A stretch of 64,000 nt of DNA from [Chlorobium] sp. 445 (GTDB taxonomy: Bacteria; Bacteroidota; Chlorobiia; Chlorobiales; Thermochlorobacteraceae): contig NSLH01000001.1 in the NCBI GenBank assembly GCA_002763895.1, forward strand, positions 173,859 to 237,858, written 5' to 3'. Each line of letters begins with the position of its first letter. Position 1 is the stretch's first letter. A program made the translations under genes and the position numbers. Of the stretch, positions 35,216 to 46,540 are shown one piece after another. The notes beneath the pieces were generated by a model that did not search any database, was not told the origin of the DNA, and worked only from the letters and a program-made list of their open reading frames with translations.

Positions 35216-36220
35216 TTAGAGCAACGTGGCGCGAATTTCAGTCAGTAGATGTTCGGCAGCGGCAAGACCGGAGAGCACAGCGCCTTCAACACACGGCGAG
35301 ACAAATGCATCGCCAGCAAAAAGCAGCGGCGCAGGCTCAGTAAACACAAGGTACGGCTCAGGGACGAACGTGTCAGGAGCACTGTATCGCCATCGCTTCA
35401 GCTCGGCATGAATAACATTTGCACCAATCCACGCAGCAGATTGAGCAATAAGTTCTTGTGCAATGGCTTCATCATCGGCTTCCCAATACATCCGACTAAA
35501 GGTAGGACTAGCATGAATCGTTACGGCAGGCACTTTGGAGATGCCCTTCTGCTGATTGTCGCCAATCCAGAGTACAGGACTGTCGTAGAGCCATATGCCC
35601 CCGGGCGAAGGGATTTTACTTGCACCATCGAGCAAGGCTAAGACACCAAAGCAAGGAAGGTAAGTAACGGACTCCAGCAGTCGCTTTTCTTTGATAGGGA
35701 TTGGAATACCAGAGCGCTTGACAAGCTCGAGCGACTGTGGCACAGGTGGCGTTAAGATGATGGTTTCGGCATGGTAGAGCATGCCGCGCTCCGTTGCAAC
35801 CTGCCAGCGACCATGCTGCGCTGTAAGCTGCACGACCTTCTCATTGAGTTGAACATCAAGGTTGCGAGCAAGATATTTTGCAATTCCTGTCATGCCGCTG
35901 ATGCCGTAATAGCGTGGTTCAGATTCATCTCCGCATGGACCAGTAGACATAAGAAAATTTCGGCTCCACTCAGCGACGATGCCTGCAGCAAGCCACTCTT
36001 CGACAAGCTCATGAAATTTTGGATCCCTGACAGTAAAATACTGCGCACCATGGTCAAATGTGCCGCTCTGAATACGGCGTGTGGCTAACCTGCCGCCAAC
36101 ACCACGACCTTTGTCGAGAACGATAACTTTCACGCCTGCACGCTTCAAGGCGTCTGCTGCAACAAGCCCGCAAATTCCTGCTCCAATGATGAGACAGGTT
36201 GTAATTGCTTTTATAATCAT
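35216..36220 (-). CDS. FAD-dependent oxidoreductase, renalase-like
   Basis: A 334-residue flavoprotein. The N-terminal dinucleotide fold reads CLIIGAGICGLVAADALKRAG, followed by GRGVGGRLATRR and FDHGAQYFTVRDP, typical of renalase/amine-oxidase-like NAD(P)/FAD proteins. A C-terminal FAD-contact segment reads LLFAGDAFVSPCVEGAVLSG. The reaction is unknown; family members oxidise amines or dihydropyridine nucleotides. It lies downstream of anmK (134 bases) on the minus strand. Confidence 0.85.
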   Translation of the reverse strand: MIIKAITTCLIIGAGICGLVAADALKRAGVKVIVLDKGRGVGGRLATRRIQSGTFDHGAQYFTVRDPKFHELVEEWLAAGIVAEWSRNFLMSTGPCGDESEPRYYGISGMTGIAKYLARNLDVQLNEKVVQLTAQHGRWQVATERGMLYHAETIILTPPVPQSLELVKRSGIPIPIKEKRLLESVTYLPCFGVLALLDGASKIPSPGGIWLYDSPVLWIGDNQQKGISKVPAVTIHASPTFSRMYWEADDEAIAQELIAQSAAWIGANVIHAELKRWRYSAPDTFVPEPYLVFTEPAPLLFAGDAFVSPCVEGAVLSGLAAAEHLLTEIRATLL

Positions 36221-36354
36221 AAATATTCAAAGATTACTGAAAATTAAGTATAGTTAAGAAAAAAGTTTAGAAAAAGAAAAGTTTAAAAGTGCAACGCTGT
36301 GTGGCGCAATGCAGTACAGTCAAAATAATGCTTGTTTTTCAAAAACACATTACT

Positions 36355-37557
36355 TCAGTGCGACTTTGAACGTACGGACACAGTAGCAGGTAAAGAGAGT
36401 TTGCCTAAAATCGCGGATGTGGAAAGTGAGGCACTTTGCTCTGAGAGAAAGTCATTGCCAAGCACAGCAAAAAGCACCGCTTCTTTAGCTTTGGCTGGAA
36501 TTGTGTTGCCATCCAGCTCGCTTTGCTTATGCACAGGAATTGGTGCAAGTGCAGTTTGCAAATAGCGCATCAACGTAGGGTTTTCAGCACCGCCACCAGC
36601 GACAAATGCTTCATCGATAGGGAACTTTGGCAGCACAAATTTTCGCAGTTGCATAGCAAGGCTCTCGGCTGTGAGAGCAGTCAGCGTAGCGATGATGTCG
36701 TAGGGGCTCAAATGCAAGGCTTTGCCCTGCTCAAGAAGCCGGGTGAAATAGTCTTGACTAAAAAGCTCTCGCCCTGTGGACTTGGGCGGCTTGCGTTGGT
36801 AGTAGGGCTCACGCAGCCATACTTTGAGCAACACTGGCGAAGGTGTGCCCTGTGCAGCAAATCGGCCATCTTTGTCAAACGGCTTCTGAAAAAAGTGTTG
36901 TGCAGCCATATCTATGAGCGCGTTGCCTGCACCGCAGTCGAAGTAGATGATGTCAGAACGCTGACCATTAGCTTTAAGCGCCGTCAGGTTACTGATACCA
37001 CCGATGTTGATTAAGAGCCGTGAGAGATGCCGATGCCGAAAAAGTAGCCAATCCAAATATGGCGCAAGCGGTGCTCCTTCACCGCCCATTGCCACATCGG
37101 AGACGCGAAAGTCAGAGACGACAGGCACACCAATGCGATTTGCAATCACAGCGCTTTCACCGAGCTGAAATGTAGAGCGAACTTTATATTTGCCAATCCG
37201 AAAAGGCTCTGGCTGATGCCAAAAGGTTTGACCGTGTGAAGCAATAAAATCTAACTGCTTAACTTTGAACGAGGTCTTAAAAGCGACAATAGCGTCCGCA
37301 AACTTCTCCCCAATCAGAAAATTTAATGCAGAAAGTTCGGGTAAGCGTGCTAACTCTGGCGTAAAGTTGCGTAGAATGGCCTGGCGTAAAGCAGGTTCAA
37401 GAGGATAGGTTTGAAACGCCAGCAGTTTGACCTTGGTGCGCGCGCCATAGCCCATCAGATGCACATAGCCGACATCAATGCCATCGACTGATGTACCTGA
37501 AAGCACACCAATTGCAAAACGTTCTTTTTTGCAAAACAGCAAATTAAGATGACGCAT
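36355..37557 (-). CDS. anmK: Anhydro-N-acetylmuramic acid kinase
   Basis: Phosphorylates 1,6-anhydro-MurNAc during recycling of peptidoglycan fragments. The 400-residue protein has the family start GVLSGTSVDGIDVGYVHL (nucleotide loop), GGISNLT, DCGAGNALIDM and a C-terminal GGGAENPTLM. The catalytic Asp region (SDFRVSDVAMGGEGAPL) is intact. Cytoplasmic. Divergent from atpA, with a 235-base gap holding no exact promoter match by eye. Confidence 0.94.
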   Translation of the reverse strand: MRHLNLLFCKKERFAIGVLSGTSVDGIDVGYVHLMGYGARTKVKLLAFQTYPLEPALRQAILRNFTPELARLPELSALNFLIGEKFADAIVAFKTSFKVKQLDFIASHGQTFWHQPEPFRIGKYKVRSTFQLGESAVIANRIGVPVVSDFRVSDVAMGGEGAPLAPYLDWLLFRHRHLSRLLINIGGISNLTALKANGQRSDIIYFDCGAGNALIDMAAQHFFQKPFDKDGRFAAQGTPSPVLLKVWLREPYYQRKPPKSTGRELFSQDYFTRLLEQGKALHLSPYDIIATLTALTAESLAMQLRKFVLPKFPIDEAFVAGGGAENPTLMRYLQTALAPIPVHKQSELDGNTIPAKAKEAVLFAVLGNDFLSEQSASLSTSAILGKLSLPATVSVRSKSH

Positions 37558-37792
37558 AGAGAGTGCAGGTTACTCGAGCATGATAGTTTTTGACAAAATG
37601 CTGCAGGGCAAATGAGAAAACAACTAACGCATCACCAGCATTTTTGCATCATGAAAATTTTCATAACTTCGTGTTTTGTATGATTTAATTACAACTCAAC
37701 GCAAGCGAGCAAACGTAAAAGGTTGCTATTTTGATTTTTGGCAATTTGCACAGTTTCTTTGCTTAAATCAACTCTCTAAACAATTTAGCTCA

Positions 37793-39409
<1,617 letters not shown>

Positions 39410-39484
39410 GTTAAGGGAAAAGTACAAGCGCAGCGCAGAATAAGGCAAAATGCGGCTGGCGCGTACGATCAACTGATATCCACA

Positions 39485-40362
39485 ATGGCAACACTGAGAG
39501 AACTTCGCACACGCATCAAGGGCATCAAGAATACGCAGCAGGTAACCAAAGCCATGAAAATGGTGGCTGCAGCTAAGTTGCGCCGCTCACAAGATCGTGC
39601 AATTGCAGCGCGCCCTTACACCAATGCCTTGAAAAAATCTTGGTATCTGTTATTGAAAAAATTGATACCAGTGAATTTGCCTTGCTCACACCACGCAAAG
39701 ACATTAAAAGGGTGCTTGCAATTGTGGTTGCTGCTGATAGGGGACTGTGTGGCGCATTCAATACAAATATTCTTAAACTGGCGCGCGAAACCTTCAATGG
39801 CGAATACAAAGATTGGACAGAAAAAAACAACTTGCTTGTGCTGCCTGTAGGGCGGCGCAGCGTAGATTACTTTGCCAAGCAAAGCTATCCGATGGTCGAG
39901 CGCTTTCCGGGCGTCTTTCAAAAGTTAGAGTTTGAGACCGCAAAAGCGATTGCAGACAAAGCCACTGAACTTTATGCCAAAGGTGAGGTTGATCGAGTCT
40001 TACTTATCTACAACGAATTTAAGACAGTACTTTCGCCGGCCTTGCGTAAAGAAATTTTCTTGCCGATTGAACCGCCGAAAGCGCAAAACAAAATTGCTGG
40101 TGATTATATCTTTGAGCCAGACCTGACGTCTATCATTGCGCAACTCTTGCCGTTGTATTTAGCCAATCAAATTTGGCGAATGCTGCTTGAATCCAATGCT
40201 GCAGAGCAAGCGGCACGTATGACTGCAATGGATGCTGCTTCCAATAACGCCAAAGAACTAATTCGGGTCTTAGGTATCACATACAATCGGGTGCGTCAAG
40301 CGGCGATTACCAAAGAAATTATTGAAATTGTCAGTGGCGCAGACGCCCTACAAAGCAAATAA
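39485..40362 (+). CDS. atpG: F1Fo ATP synthase subunit gamma (frameshifted)
   Basis: The central rotor shaft of F1. The N-terminus ([21 protein letters not shown]) is in one frame up to ALKK, then the protein continues in another frame as [17 protein letters not shown], through [13 protein letters not shown], to the C-terminal helix [16 protein letters not shown]. The break is at a six-A run (39632-39637); seven A restore a 292-residue subunit. The gene is essential in most respiring bacteria, so a true loss is unlikely. Follows atpA by 75 bases. Confidence 0.9.
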
Positions 40363-40415
40363 AGCCATCAAAAGGCAACAAGAATAGGCTGTAAGTCGCT
40401 CACGAATCAAGTCGT

Positions 40416-40451
40416 TACTTTTGCGAAAAAAAACACGCTATCATATATTTA
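40416..40451 (+). promoter_or_regulatory. Candidate promoter(s) for the metK-ahcY leader
   Basis: Two readings are possible. TACTTTTG (40416-40423) is an exact TAnnTTTG box but without an upstream TTG. Alternatively TTTG (40420-40423), a 20-base spacer and TATATTTA (40444-40451, one mismatch to TAnnTTTG) form a full promoter. Either would transcribe the structured leader. Confidence 0.45.
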
Positions 40452-40479
40452 CTAACGCTTTCGACATCCCATTATCTAT

Positions 40480-40603
40480 GGACACGGTGTCGAGACTGCA
40501 AGCCAAGTGCATGCAGTTCCCGCGATGACTATCGTGTCCGTTCCAAGACCTGCATGCGCGTGAACCTCGCTTGGCTTCGCTACAGAAGCGATAAAGATTT
40601 TTT
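40480..40603 (+). ncRNA. Structured, pseudoknotted leader RNA of metK-ahcY (SAM-Chlorobi RNA candidate)
   Basis: The leader can form a long stem: AAGCCAAG (40500-40507) with CTTGGCTT (40570-40577), stacked on GCATGCAG (40509-40516) with CTGCATGC (40550-40557). GGACACG (40480-40486) pairs with CGTGTCC (40533-40539) inside the apical loop, making a pseudoknot. Competing local stems exist: CGCGAT/ATCGTG around 40521-40536 and GCTTC/GAAGC (40574-40578, 40585-40589), followed eight bases later by six T (40598-40603). Upstream-of-metK-and-ahcY placement is the published context of the SAM-Chlorobi motif; the SAM-I core was not seen. Homology was not tested against the motif model. Confidence 0.6.
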
Positions 40604-40642
40604 CGCGTTTAACTCAAGCAAACCAGCAAACTGCGTATATCA

Positions 40643-41851
40643 ATGGCAAAATACCTTTTTACATCAGAGTCCGTCTCAGCTGGTCATCCCGACAAAGTGG
40701 CAGACCAGATTTCCGATGCGCTCTTGGATGCGTTTTTGGAACAAGACAGTCAGTCGCGTGTAGCCTGTGAGACCTTTGTTACCACAGGGCAGGTAATCGT
40801 GGGCGGCGAAGTAACTACGAAAGCGTATGTGGAAGTCCCCGATTTGGTGCGCAAGGTGATCGAGGAAATTGGCTATACAAAAGGTGAGTATATGTTTGAA
40901 GCTAAGTCCTGTGGGATTCTCTCTGCGATTCATGCCCAGTCACCAGATATCAATATGGGGGTGGATAGACACAAGTATGAAAAATATAAAGATCGGCTCG
41001 ATAGTATTGGTGCAGGCGACCAAGGCATGATGTTTGGCTATGCCTGTAAGGAAACCCCTGAACTAATGCCGGCACCGATTATGTTTGCGCATCGCTTAGT
41101 TAAGCGTTTGGCAGATATTCGCAAAGAGGGCAAGGAGATGACTTACCTGCGCCCTGACGCAAAGAGCCAAGTAACGCTTGAGTATGATGGCAATAATGTG
41201 GTGCGTGTCGATACCATTGTGGTCTCTACGCAGCACGATCCTAAACCAAATGGAATGACAGACAAGCAATGGCAAGCCAAAATCAAAGAGGATGTCATTG
41301 CATGCGCTATCAACAAAGTCATTCCAAAAGAGTTGATAGATAAAAACACCAAGTTCTTCGTCAATCCCACAGGAAAATTTGAAATCGGTGGTCCGCATGG
41401 CGATACCGGTCTGACAGGCAGAAAGATTATCGTAGATACCTATGGCGGTGCTGCCCCACACGGTGGCGGCGCCTTTAGTGGCAAAGATCCAACAAAAGTA
41501 GACCGCAGTGCAGCTTATGCAGCGCGGCACATCGCCAAAAACATCGTAGCTGCAGGACTGGCAGAGAAGTGCACCATTCAAGTCTCCTACGCTATTGGTG
41601 TAGCACGACCTGTATCTATTTATGTCAATACGCACGGCACGGGTCTAAGTGACATCAGCGATGGGGAACTGCAAGAAAAAGTCGAAAAGATTTTCGACTT
41701 GCGTCCGCTAGCAATCATTGAGCGTTTTAGCCTGCATAAACCCAAAGGTTGGCGCTATCAAGACACAGCGGCTTACGGTCACTTTGGGCGTGAGATGTTC
41801 CCTTGGGAAAAATTAGACAAGGTGAAAGACTTGCAGCGTGCATTCAAATAA
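40643..41851 (+). CDS. metK: S-adenosylmethionine synthetase
   Basis: Makes SAM from methionine and ATP. The 402-residue protein has the opening [23 protein letters not shown], the hexapeptide GAGDQG and the [19 protein letters not shown] motif; active-site His, Asp and Lys residues are in place. First gene of a metK-ahcY operon; the second follows after 51 bases. The structured leader upstream suggests control by a methyl-cycle metabolite (inference). Confidence 0.98.
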   Translation: MAKYLFTSESVSAGHPDKVADQISDALLDAFLEQDSQSRVACETFVTTGQVIVGGEVTTKAYVEVPDLVRKVIEEIGYTKGEYMFEAKSCGILSAIHAQSPDINMGVDRHKYEKYKDRLDSIGAGDQGMMFGYACKETPELMPAPIMFAHRLVKRLADIRKEGKEMTYLRPDAKSQVTLEYDGNNVVRVDTIVVSTQHDPKPNGMTDKQWQAKIKEDVIACAINKVIPKELIDKNTKFFVNPTGKFEIGGPHGDTGLTGRKIIVDTYGGAAPHGGGAFSGKDPTKVDRSAAYAARHIAKNIVAAGLAEKCTIQVSYAIGVARPVSIYVNTHGTGLSDISDGELQEKVEKIFDLRPLAIIERFSLHKPKGWRYQDTAAYGHFGREMFPWEKLDKVKDLQRAFK

Positions 41852-41902
41852 TCTTCTGAAAACAAACCTGCTTTCCTTCAACAACTAAACTGAATTAGAA
41901 AG

Positions 41903-43219
41903 ATGGCAACAGCAACTGAAACAAAACGATTGCCCTACAAGGTCAAGGATATATCACTTGCAGAATGGGGACGCAAAGAAATTCGTCTGGCAGAAGCCGA
42001 AATGCCCGGTTTGATGCAGTTGCGCAAAGAATACGGTCCAAAAAAACCGCTCAAAGGTGCGCGCATTGCGGGTTGTCTGCATATGACGATTCAAACTGCT
42101 GTGCTGATTGAGACACTCAAAGAACTGGGTGCCGAAGTGACATGGTCGAGTTGCAACATTTTTTCAACACAAGACCACGCAGCCGCAGCAATGGCAGCTG
42201 CAGGTATTCCAGTTTATGCCTGGAAAGGTATGACCGCCGAAGAATTTGACTGGTGTATTGAGCAAACGCTTTTCTTTCCCGATGGGCAACCGCTCAATAT
42301 GATTTTGGATGATGGCGGCGATTTGACCAATATGGTTTTAGACAAGTATCCCGAGCTCGTCCCAAATATCAAAGGAATCTCCGAAGAGACTACGACAGGC
42401 GTGCATCGTCTCTATGAGAGGATGAAAAACGGTAAGCTCCCACTGCCAGCAATTAATGTCAATGATAGCGTTACAAAATCAAAGTTTGACAATAAATACG
42501 GCTGTCGTGAATCGCTGGTGGATGCTATTCGTCGTGGCACAGACTTGATGCTAGCAGGGAAAGTAGCGGTGGTAGCAGGCTATGGCGATGTTGGCAAAGG
42601 GTCGGCTGAATCGCTGAGCAGTGCAGGCGTGCGCGTGATTGTTACAGAAGTCGATCCTATCTGCGCGCTACAAGCCGCTATCGATGGTTACGAAGTCAAA
42701 AAGATGGAAAATGCTATTCCTCAAGCAGATATTGTCGTAACAGCAACAGGCAATCGCGATATTGTAACCGCCAAGCACTTCAAACTGATGAAAGACAAAA
42801 CCGTCGTCTGCAACATCGGGCACTTCGATATTGAAATCGATATGGCTTGGCTAAACAAAAACTATGGACATACCAAGACACAAATCAAGCCACAGGTCGA
42901 TCTTTACAATATCGATGGCAAAGATATTATTGTGCTTGCAGAAGGGCGCTTGGTGAACTTAGGCGTGGCAATGGGGCATCCATCGTTTGTGATGTCAATG
43001 TCTTTCACGAACCAAGTGCTTGCACAAATTGAGCTCTGGCAAAATTCAGATAAGTATGAGAACAAAGTCTATGTTCTGCCAAAGCATCTTGATGAAATGG
43101 TCGCAAGGCTACATCTTGAAAAGCTCGGCGTAGAGCTTGAAGAGCTAACACCAGAGCAAGCCGCCTATATCGGTGTCGATCCAAAAGGTCCATTCAAACC
43201 AGAGCACTATCGCTACTAA
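41903..43219 (+). CDS. ahcY: S-adenosylhomocysteine hydrolase
   Basis: Reversibly splits S-adenosylhomocysteine into adenosine and homocysteine. The 438-residue protein has [23 protein letters not shown], the NAD-binding [14 protein letters not shown] and ends with KPEHYRY, the family C-terminus. With metK it renews the methyl donor used, among others, by bacteriochlorophyll and carotenoid methyltransferases and by MetH. A terminator follows. Confidence 0.98.
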   Translation: MATATETKRLPYKVKDISLAEWGRKEIRLAEAEMPGLMQLRKEYGPKKPLKGARIAGCLHMTIQTAVLIETLKELGAEVTWSSCNIFSTQDHAAAAMAAAGIPVYAWKGMTAEEFDWCIEQTLFFPDGQPLNMILDDGGDLTNMVLDKYPELVPNIKGISEETTTGVHRLYERMKNGKLPLPAINVNDSVTKSKFDNKYGCRESLVDAIRRGTDLMLAGKVAVVAGYGDVGKGSAESLSSAGVRVIVTEVDPICALQAAIDGYEVKKMENAIPQADIVVTATGNRDIVTAKHFKLMKDKTVVCNIGHFDIEIDMAWLNKNYGHTKTQIKPQVDLYNIDGKDIIVLAEGRLVNLGVAMGHPSFVMSMSFTNQVLAQIELWQNSDKYENKVYVLPKHLDEMVARLHLEKLGVELEELTPEQAAYIGVDPKGPFKPEHYRY

Positions 43220-43244
43220 ACTCACGCTTTTGCAAGCTATACGG

Positions 43245-43272
43245 AAGGCAGCACACATGGCTGCCTTTTTTA
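43245..43272 (+). terminator. Rho-independent terminator of metK-ahcY
   Basis: Stem AAGGCAG (43245-43251) pairs with CTGCCTT (43261-43267) and runs into a T tract, 26 bases after the ahcY stop. Confidence 0.85.
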
Positions 43273-43311
43273 TTGTGATTCATCTTTTTGGTGAGCACGC
43301 AACACACAAAC

Positions 43312-43337
43312 AAAAAAGGGCGGTCAGCAGACCGCCC
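43312..43337 (-). terminator. Rho-independent terminator of petC-petB
   Basis: On the minus strand an 8-bp GC-rich stem (GGGCGGTC/GACCGCCC, four-base loop 43326-43329) is followed by six T. It lies 24 bases past the petB stop. Confidence 0.9.
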
Positions 43338-43361
43338 AAAACTCTAAGCATAAAATGTGCC

Positions 43362-44576
43362 TTAGAACCAAGGTCCGTGCTTATGCGTGAGCGAGTAATT
43401 GTAATAGACAAGAAATGACTCAAAGAGGAAGAAAGCTAATGTTAGGACTCCGAAGATAGTGTAAGCTGGGCTCTTTTCCTCACGCGAGGATTTCTTATCA
43501 AGGAATGGCACAAGCGCCCACACGACTACAGCAACGCCTAAGAAGATCGCAGCCACCCAGCCTGGCACTTGCTTGAGGAACTGGAATTGTGCCCAGAAAT
43601 ACCATTCAGGCTTAATTTCAGGGCTTGGCGCGGAGTTAACGGGATCGAGCTTGACACCGATTTCCCAAGGGAACATGACTGCAAGGAAGATGAGTACGGC
43701 AAAGCCAATCATCCAGCCGATAAAATCTTTCATCAAGAAATTCGGGAAGAAGGGTTCTTCACCTTTGAGAAGGCCGCGCTCTCGGTAGCCAATCGGCACG
43801 GAGTTACCGAGGGTTTGCATCAGAAGCAAGTGTGCTGAAAGCACCAACAGTGTGATGCCCGGAAGCAGTACCACATGGAAGCCAAACATGCGTGTGAGTG
43901 TCTCACCTGTAACTTGTGGCACAGGTTTACCATCAATCATCAAGATATCAGCGCCAAGAATTTTGGCGGTGGCTTCAATGATCGGTGGTCCAATAAGATC
44001 ACCAATCAGGGGCATACTGCCAATTGAGCCAGGAATTGAAATGCCGATTTGGGTCGCAAAGAAGGCAAGTTCGTTCCAGGGGAGCAGATAGCCCGTGAAG
44101 CCCAATCCAAGTGTCAGTAAGCAAAGCACGAAGCCTGTGAGCCACATCAGTTCGCGTGGCTTACGGTAGGCTTTCATGAAATAGGCACTGAACATGTGAA
44201 TAAACATCATCAGGGTCATGAGGTTAGCTGACCAGCTGTGCACCTGGCGAATAAGCCAGCCGAAGGCGACTTCCTTTTGAATATAGACAAAAGAGTCAAA
44301 GGCTTCTTTTTCTGTGGGTTTGTAGTAAAGCAGCAGCAGCAAGCCTGTGATGATTTGAATGACAAAAAAGAACAGTGTGAGACCGCCGAAGTAATACCAA
44401 ATGGATTGGCGATGGATTGGCACGGTCTTTTTGCTGAGGTAATCAATTGCATAGGTCATTGAGCCAATGCGTATGTTAATCCAATCTTGAAGATTGAATT
44501 TTTCGGCGGTGCCGTTGCTCGCTGATGCCTCACCGGCTGACGCTGCAGCGCTCTTGGTTTGAACAAGATCTGCCAT
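43362..44576 (-). CDS. petB: Cytochrome b of the Rieske/cytochrome b complex
   Basis: A quinol-oxidising, heme-carrying membrane subunit. The 404-residue protein has about eight membrane helices after a 35-residue soluble N-terminus. Heme ligand His pairs are in [20 protein letters not shown] and [21 protein letters not shown], and the quinol-site motif appears as KPEWYFW. The cytochrome b6 and subunit IV parts are fused in one chain. It follows the Rieske gene by 35 bases, with a good AAAGGAGT ribosome site. No cytochrome c1 gene is present, as in green sulfur bacteria. Confidence 0.95.
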   Translation of the reverse strand: MADLVQTKSAAASAGEASASNGTAEKFNLQDWINIRIGSMTYAIDYLSKKTVPIHRQSIWYYFGGLTLFFFVIQIITGLLLLLYYKPTEKEAFDSFVYIQKEVAFGWLIRQVHSWSANLMTLMMFIHMFSAYFMKAYRKPRELMWLTGFVLCLLTLGLGFTGYLLPWNELAFFATQIGISIPGSIGSMPLIGDLIGPPIIEATAKILGADILMIDGKPVPQVTGETLTRMFGFHVVLLPGITLLVLSAHLLLMQTLGNSVPIGYRERGLLKGEEPFFPNFLMKDFIGWMIGFAVLIFLAVMFPWEIGVKLDPVNSAPSPEIKPEWYFWAQFQFLKQVPGWVAAIFLGVAVVVWALVPFLDKKSSREEKSPAYTIFGVLTLAFFLFESFLVYYNYSLTHKHGPWF

Positions 44577-44611
44577 AATGCTAAAATACTCCTTTCAAAA
44601 TAGGTTATGGG

Positions 44612-45163
44612 TTATGCTTTTTCTACAACAATGTTATCATCTTTGACTTTCACGACATACTTGGCGAGACCAGTTGGCTGAGGACCTGAGATTTTCTCGC
44701 CATCGACAGTGTATTTGGCGTTGTGGCAAGCGCACCACACCAATTGCTCATCTTTTTTCCACTGCACAATACACTGCAAATGTGTGCAGATAGCAGAAAT
44801 GGCTCTGTATTCACCATTAACGTTTGTAAGAAGCAATTTCTGTCCATTGAAGAGCACGATTTTGCCAGAGTTCGGAGGAACCTCCGATGTTTTGGCAACA
44901 ACGACAGACGTTTCCTCTTTCTTTTTCTTCTCGGGCGGAATAATGAAGCGTCCAATGACATAGAGAACGGGCAAGACGAAGGCAGCACCGAGTATGCCAA
45001 CAATCGTGTTAAGAACGCTGCGCCGAACCGTCCCCATCGCCGCTTCGCCCTCTTGAACAGCCTTTTGTGCTTTCTCAACGGCTTCACGGCGTTCTTGATC
45101 GGTCTCAGAGATGACAGCGAGACGCTTTGATCGGTCGTACTCGCCTCTAACAATTTGCGCCAT
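44612..45163 (-). CDS. petC: Rieske [2Fe-2S] iron-sulfur protein
   Basis: The 183-residue subunit that passes electrons from quinol. A charged N-terminal region (1-50) is followed by one membrane helix (about 50-75) and then the Rieske fold. Cluster ligands are CTHLQC and CACHNAKY; both Cys and both His are present, with Gln and Asn where Gly and Gly/Ser are more usual. The C-terminal segment GEKISGPQPTGLAKY is conserved. First gene of petC-petB, with its own promoter at 45248 and a leader hairpin. Confidence 0.95.
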   Translation of the reverse strand: MAQIVRGEYDRSKRLAVISETDQERREAVEKAQKAVQEGEAAMGTVRRSVLNTIVGILGAAFVLPVLYVIGRFIIPPEKKKKEETSVVVAKTSEVPPNSGKIVLFNGQKLLLTNVNGEYRAISAICTHLQCIVQWKKDEQLVWCACHNAKYTVDGEKISGPQPTGLAKYVVKVKDDNIVVEKA

Positions 45164-45197
45164 AATTTGGAGTCTCCTTAAAGTTGTTGTTAAATGT

Positions 45198-45227
45198 ATA
45201 GGAGCGTGCTGAGTGCGGTGCTCCTAT
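45198..45227 (-). promoter_or_regulatory. Leader hairpin of petC-petB
   Basis: An 8-bp perfect stem (ATAGGAGC 45198-45205, GCTCCTAT 45220-45227) with a 14-base loop lies between the promoter and the petC ATG. It may stabilise the mRNA or regulate translation; no T tract follows. Confidence 0.5.
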
Positions 45228-45247
45228 GCATGTTGATTGCTGAGCGC

Positions 45248-45279
45248 CAAAAATAATGAATGGTTCTACTTTTCCGCAA
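45248..45279 (-). promoter_or_regulatory. Chlorobi/Bacteroidota-type promoter of petC-petB
   Basis: The minus strand has TTG (45279-45277), a 21-base spacer and TATTTTTG (45255-45248), matching TTG-N17-23-TAnnTTTG. The leader would be about 77 bases. Confidence 0.6.
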
Positions 45280-45341
45280 TCGTCTGAGCAACAACAGGTC
45301 CAATTTTTTTCGTTCCGAAATCAACGAGTTGAGCAAAAAAA

Positions 45342-46424
45342 TTATAGAGTGTGTACATCATGGAGCGTTTGCCTTCGCGCCAAAATTTTGCTCTTAATTA
45401 AGTGCCGCACGACACGCGAGTTAAGGCTTTGTGGATGCAAAGATTCTGAGATGCCTGTCATTTCCACTGAGGAGCCATCTTCACGCATAAGGCTAAACTT
45501 AGAATTGAAGCGCAAGTAAAATGGTCCAGCATCTAAAGCTTTGAGATGCTCAATGTGAAAGACGATACGGGAATTCATCAGTGAGAACCGCTTCCCGTAA
45601 GAGGGCGAAAAGAGATTTTTACCTTGCTCGTGCTCAAGGGTTTTGAGGTTATTGGCGATGTTGATAACACGATCGCCTTGTGTGAGCAAAAGAAAACTAA
45701 ATGGTTCTTGTTGTGCGTGTTTGTAAGTGGTAATGTAATAAACAAGGTCAAGATCGTTAGAGTGTGCTCTGCCCCAGTACCAATGTTTGATGTCAGCATT
45801 CATTGGGGCGCGACCGTAGTTATGGTCATGGTAGCCTCTGCCATTGAAGCGAAGGGTGCGCCACTGATCGCCATCATGAATTTCAATTTCACCGCTCACA
45901 TCATTTGAAGGTGATGCAAGTATCCAAGAATGAATGTGCATGCTGGAAGAATAGCGCGAGAGTTGTTTGCTGCCCTGAAGCGGTCGCACTTTGAAGTAGA
46001 GTTTTGCGCGCACTTTTTTGTGGCGTGAAGGCATCTCAAAATCAAGATGTAGCACGTAGGTCTGACACGATTGATCAAAGCGAAATTCGTTGCGCTCGAA
46101 ACGAGCATAGGGTTCATTACGCGAGGCTGAAAACAACGGCGCATCACCTTCTTTGATGAAATTGATCACTTCTCGACCATGCTCATAGAAGTTGAAGCTA
46201 AATGCAACATGCTCGAGTGGATTAGCAGAGCAAGAATGACCAGAGCGCTGCGCTTTGAAATACTGCTGCAGGTAGTAGGGCGAGAATGGAAAGCCCGAAT
46301 ACCAGATTGCTACAAAAGAGCAATCTTGATTCTCATCAAGGGCGTCAAAATACCACCATTCGTAAGAGCCAGATTCAGTTAGGTCGTGCCAGACATCATG
46401 CTTCAGAGAAGATGAGATTTGCAT
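45342..46424 (-). CDS. crtC: Carotenoid 1,2-hydratase
   Basis: Adds water across the terminal double bond of acyclic carotenoid ends, leading in Chlorobi to hydroxy-chlorobactene or hydroxy-gamma-carotene. The 360-residue protein has SYEWWYFDALDE near the N-terminus, the family signature, and GRGYHDHNYGRAPM and HWYWGRAHSNDLD in the middle. No signal peptide is seen. It lies upstream of petC-petB on the same strand but is separated by a promoter. The distribution of the family fits a green phototroph. Confidence 0.88.
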   Translation of the reverse strand: MQISSSLKHDVWHDLTESGSYEWWYFDALDENQDCSFVAIWYSGFPFSPYYLQQYFKAQRSGHSCSANPLEHVAFSFNFYEHGREVINFIKEGDAPLFSASRNEPYARFERNEFRFDQSCQTYVLHLDFEMPSRHKKVRAKLYFKVRPLQGSKQLSRYSSSMHIHSWILASPSNDVSGEIEIHDGDQWRTLRFNGRGYHDHNYGRAPMNADIKHWYWGRAHSNDLDLVYYITTYKHAQQEPFSFLLLTQGDRVINIANNLKTLEHEQGKNLFSPSYGKRFSLMNSRIVFHIEHLKALDAGPFYLRFNSKFSLMREDGSSVEMTGISESLHPQSLNSRVVRHLIKSKILARRQTLHDVHTL

Positions 46425-46540
46425 AGCGTGTAGAGTACGATAAGTTTTCGCAAACTCACGTTTTTCTCTATGAGCTTGCGCAGTTTTTTGCTGCTAAATG
46501 ATTTTTTTATGTGATTCGTTTCCAAGTTCAGTTTGTGCAA

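Noticed and set aside
37676..37792. Extended N-terminus of AtpA from a TTG at 37676
   Set aside because: The 39 extra residues resemble no ATP synthase sequence; the ATG at 37793 fits the family.
40363..40642. Classical SAM-I riboswitch before metK
   Set aside because: The conserved SAM-I core and kink-turn sequences are absent; the pairing pattern is different.
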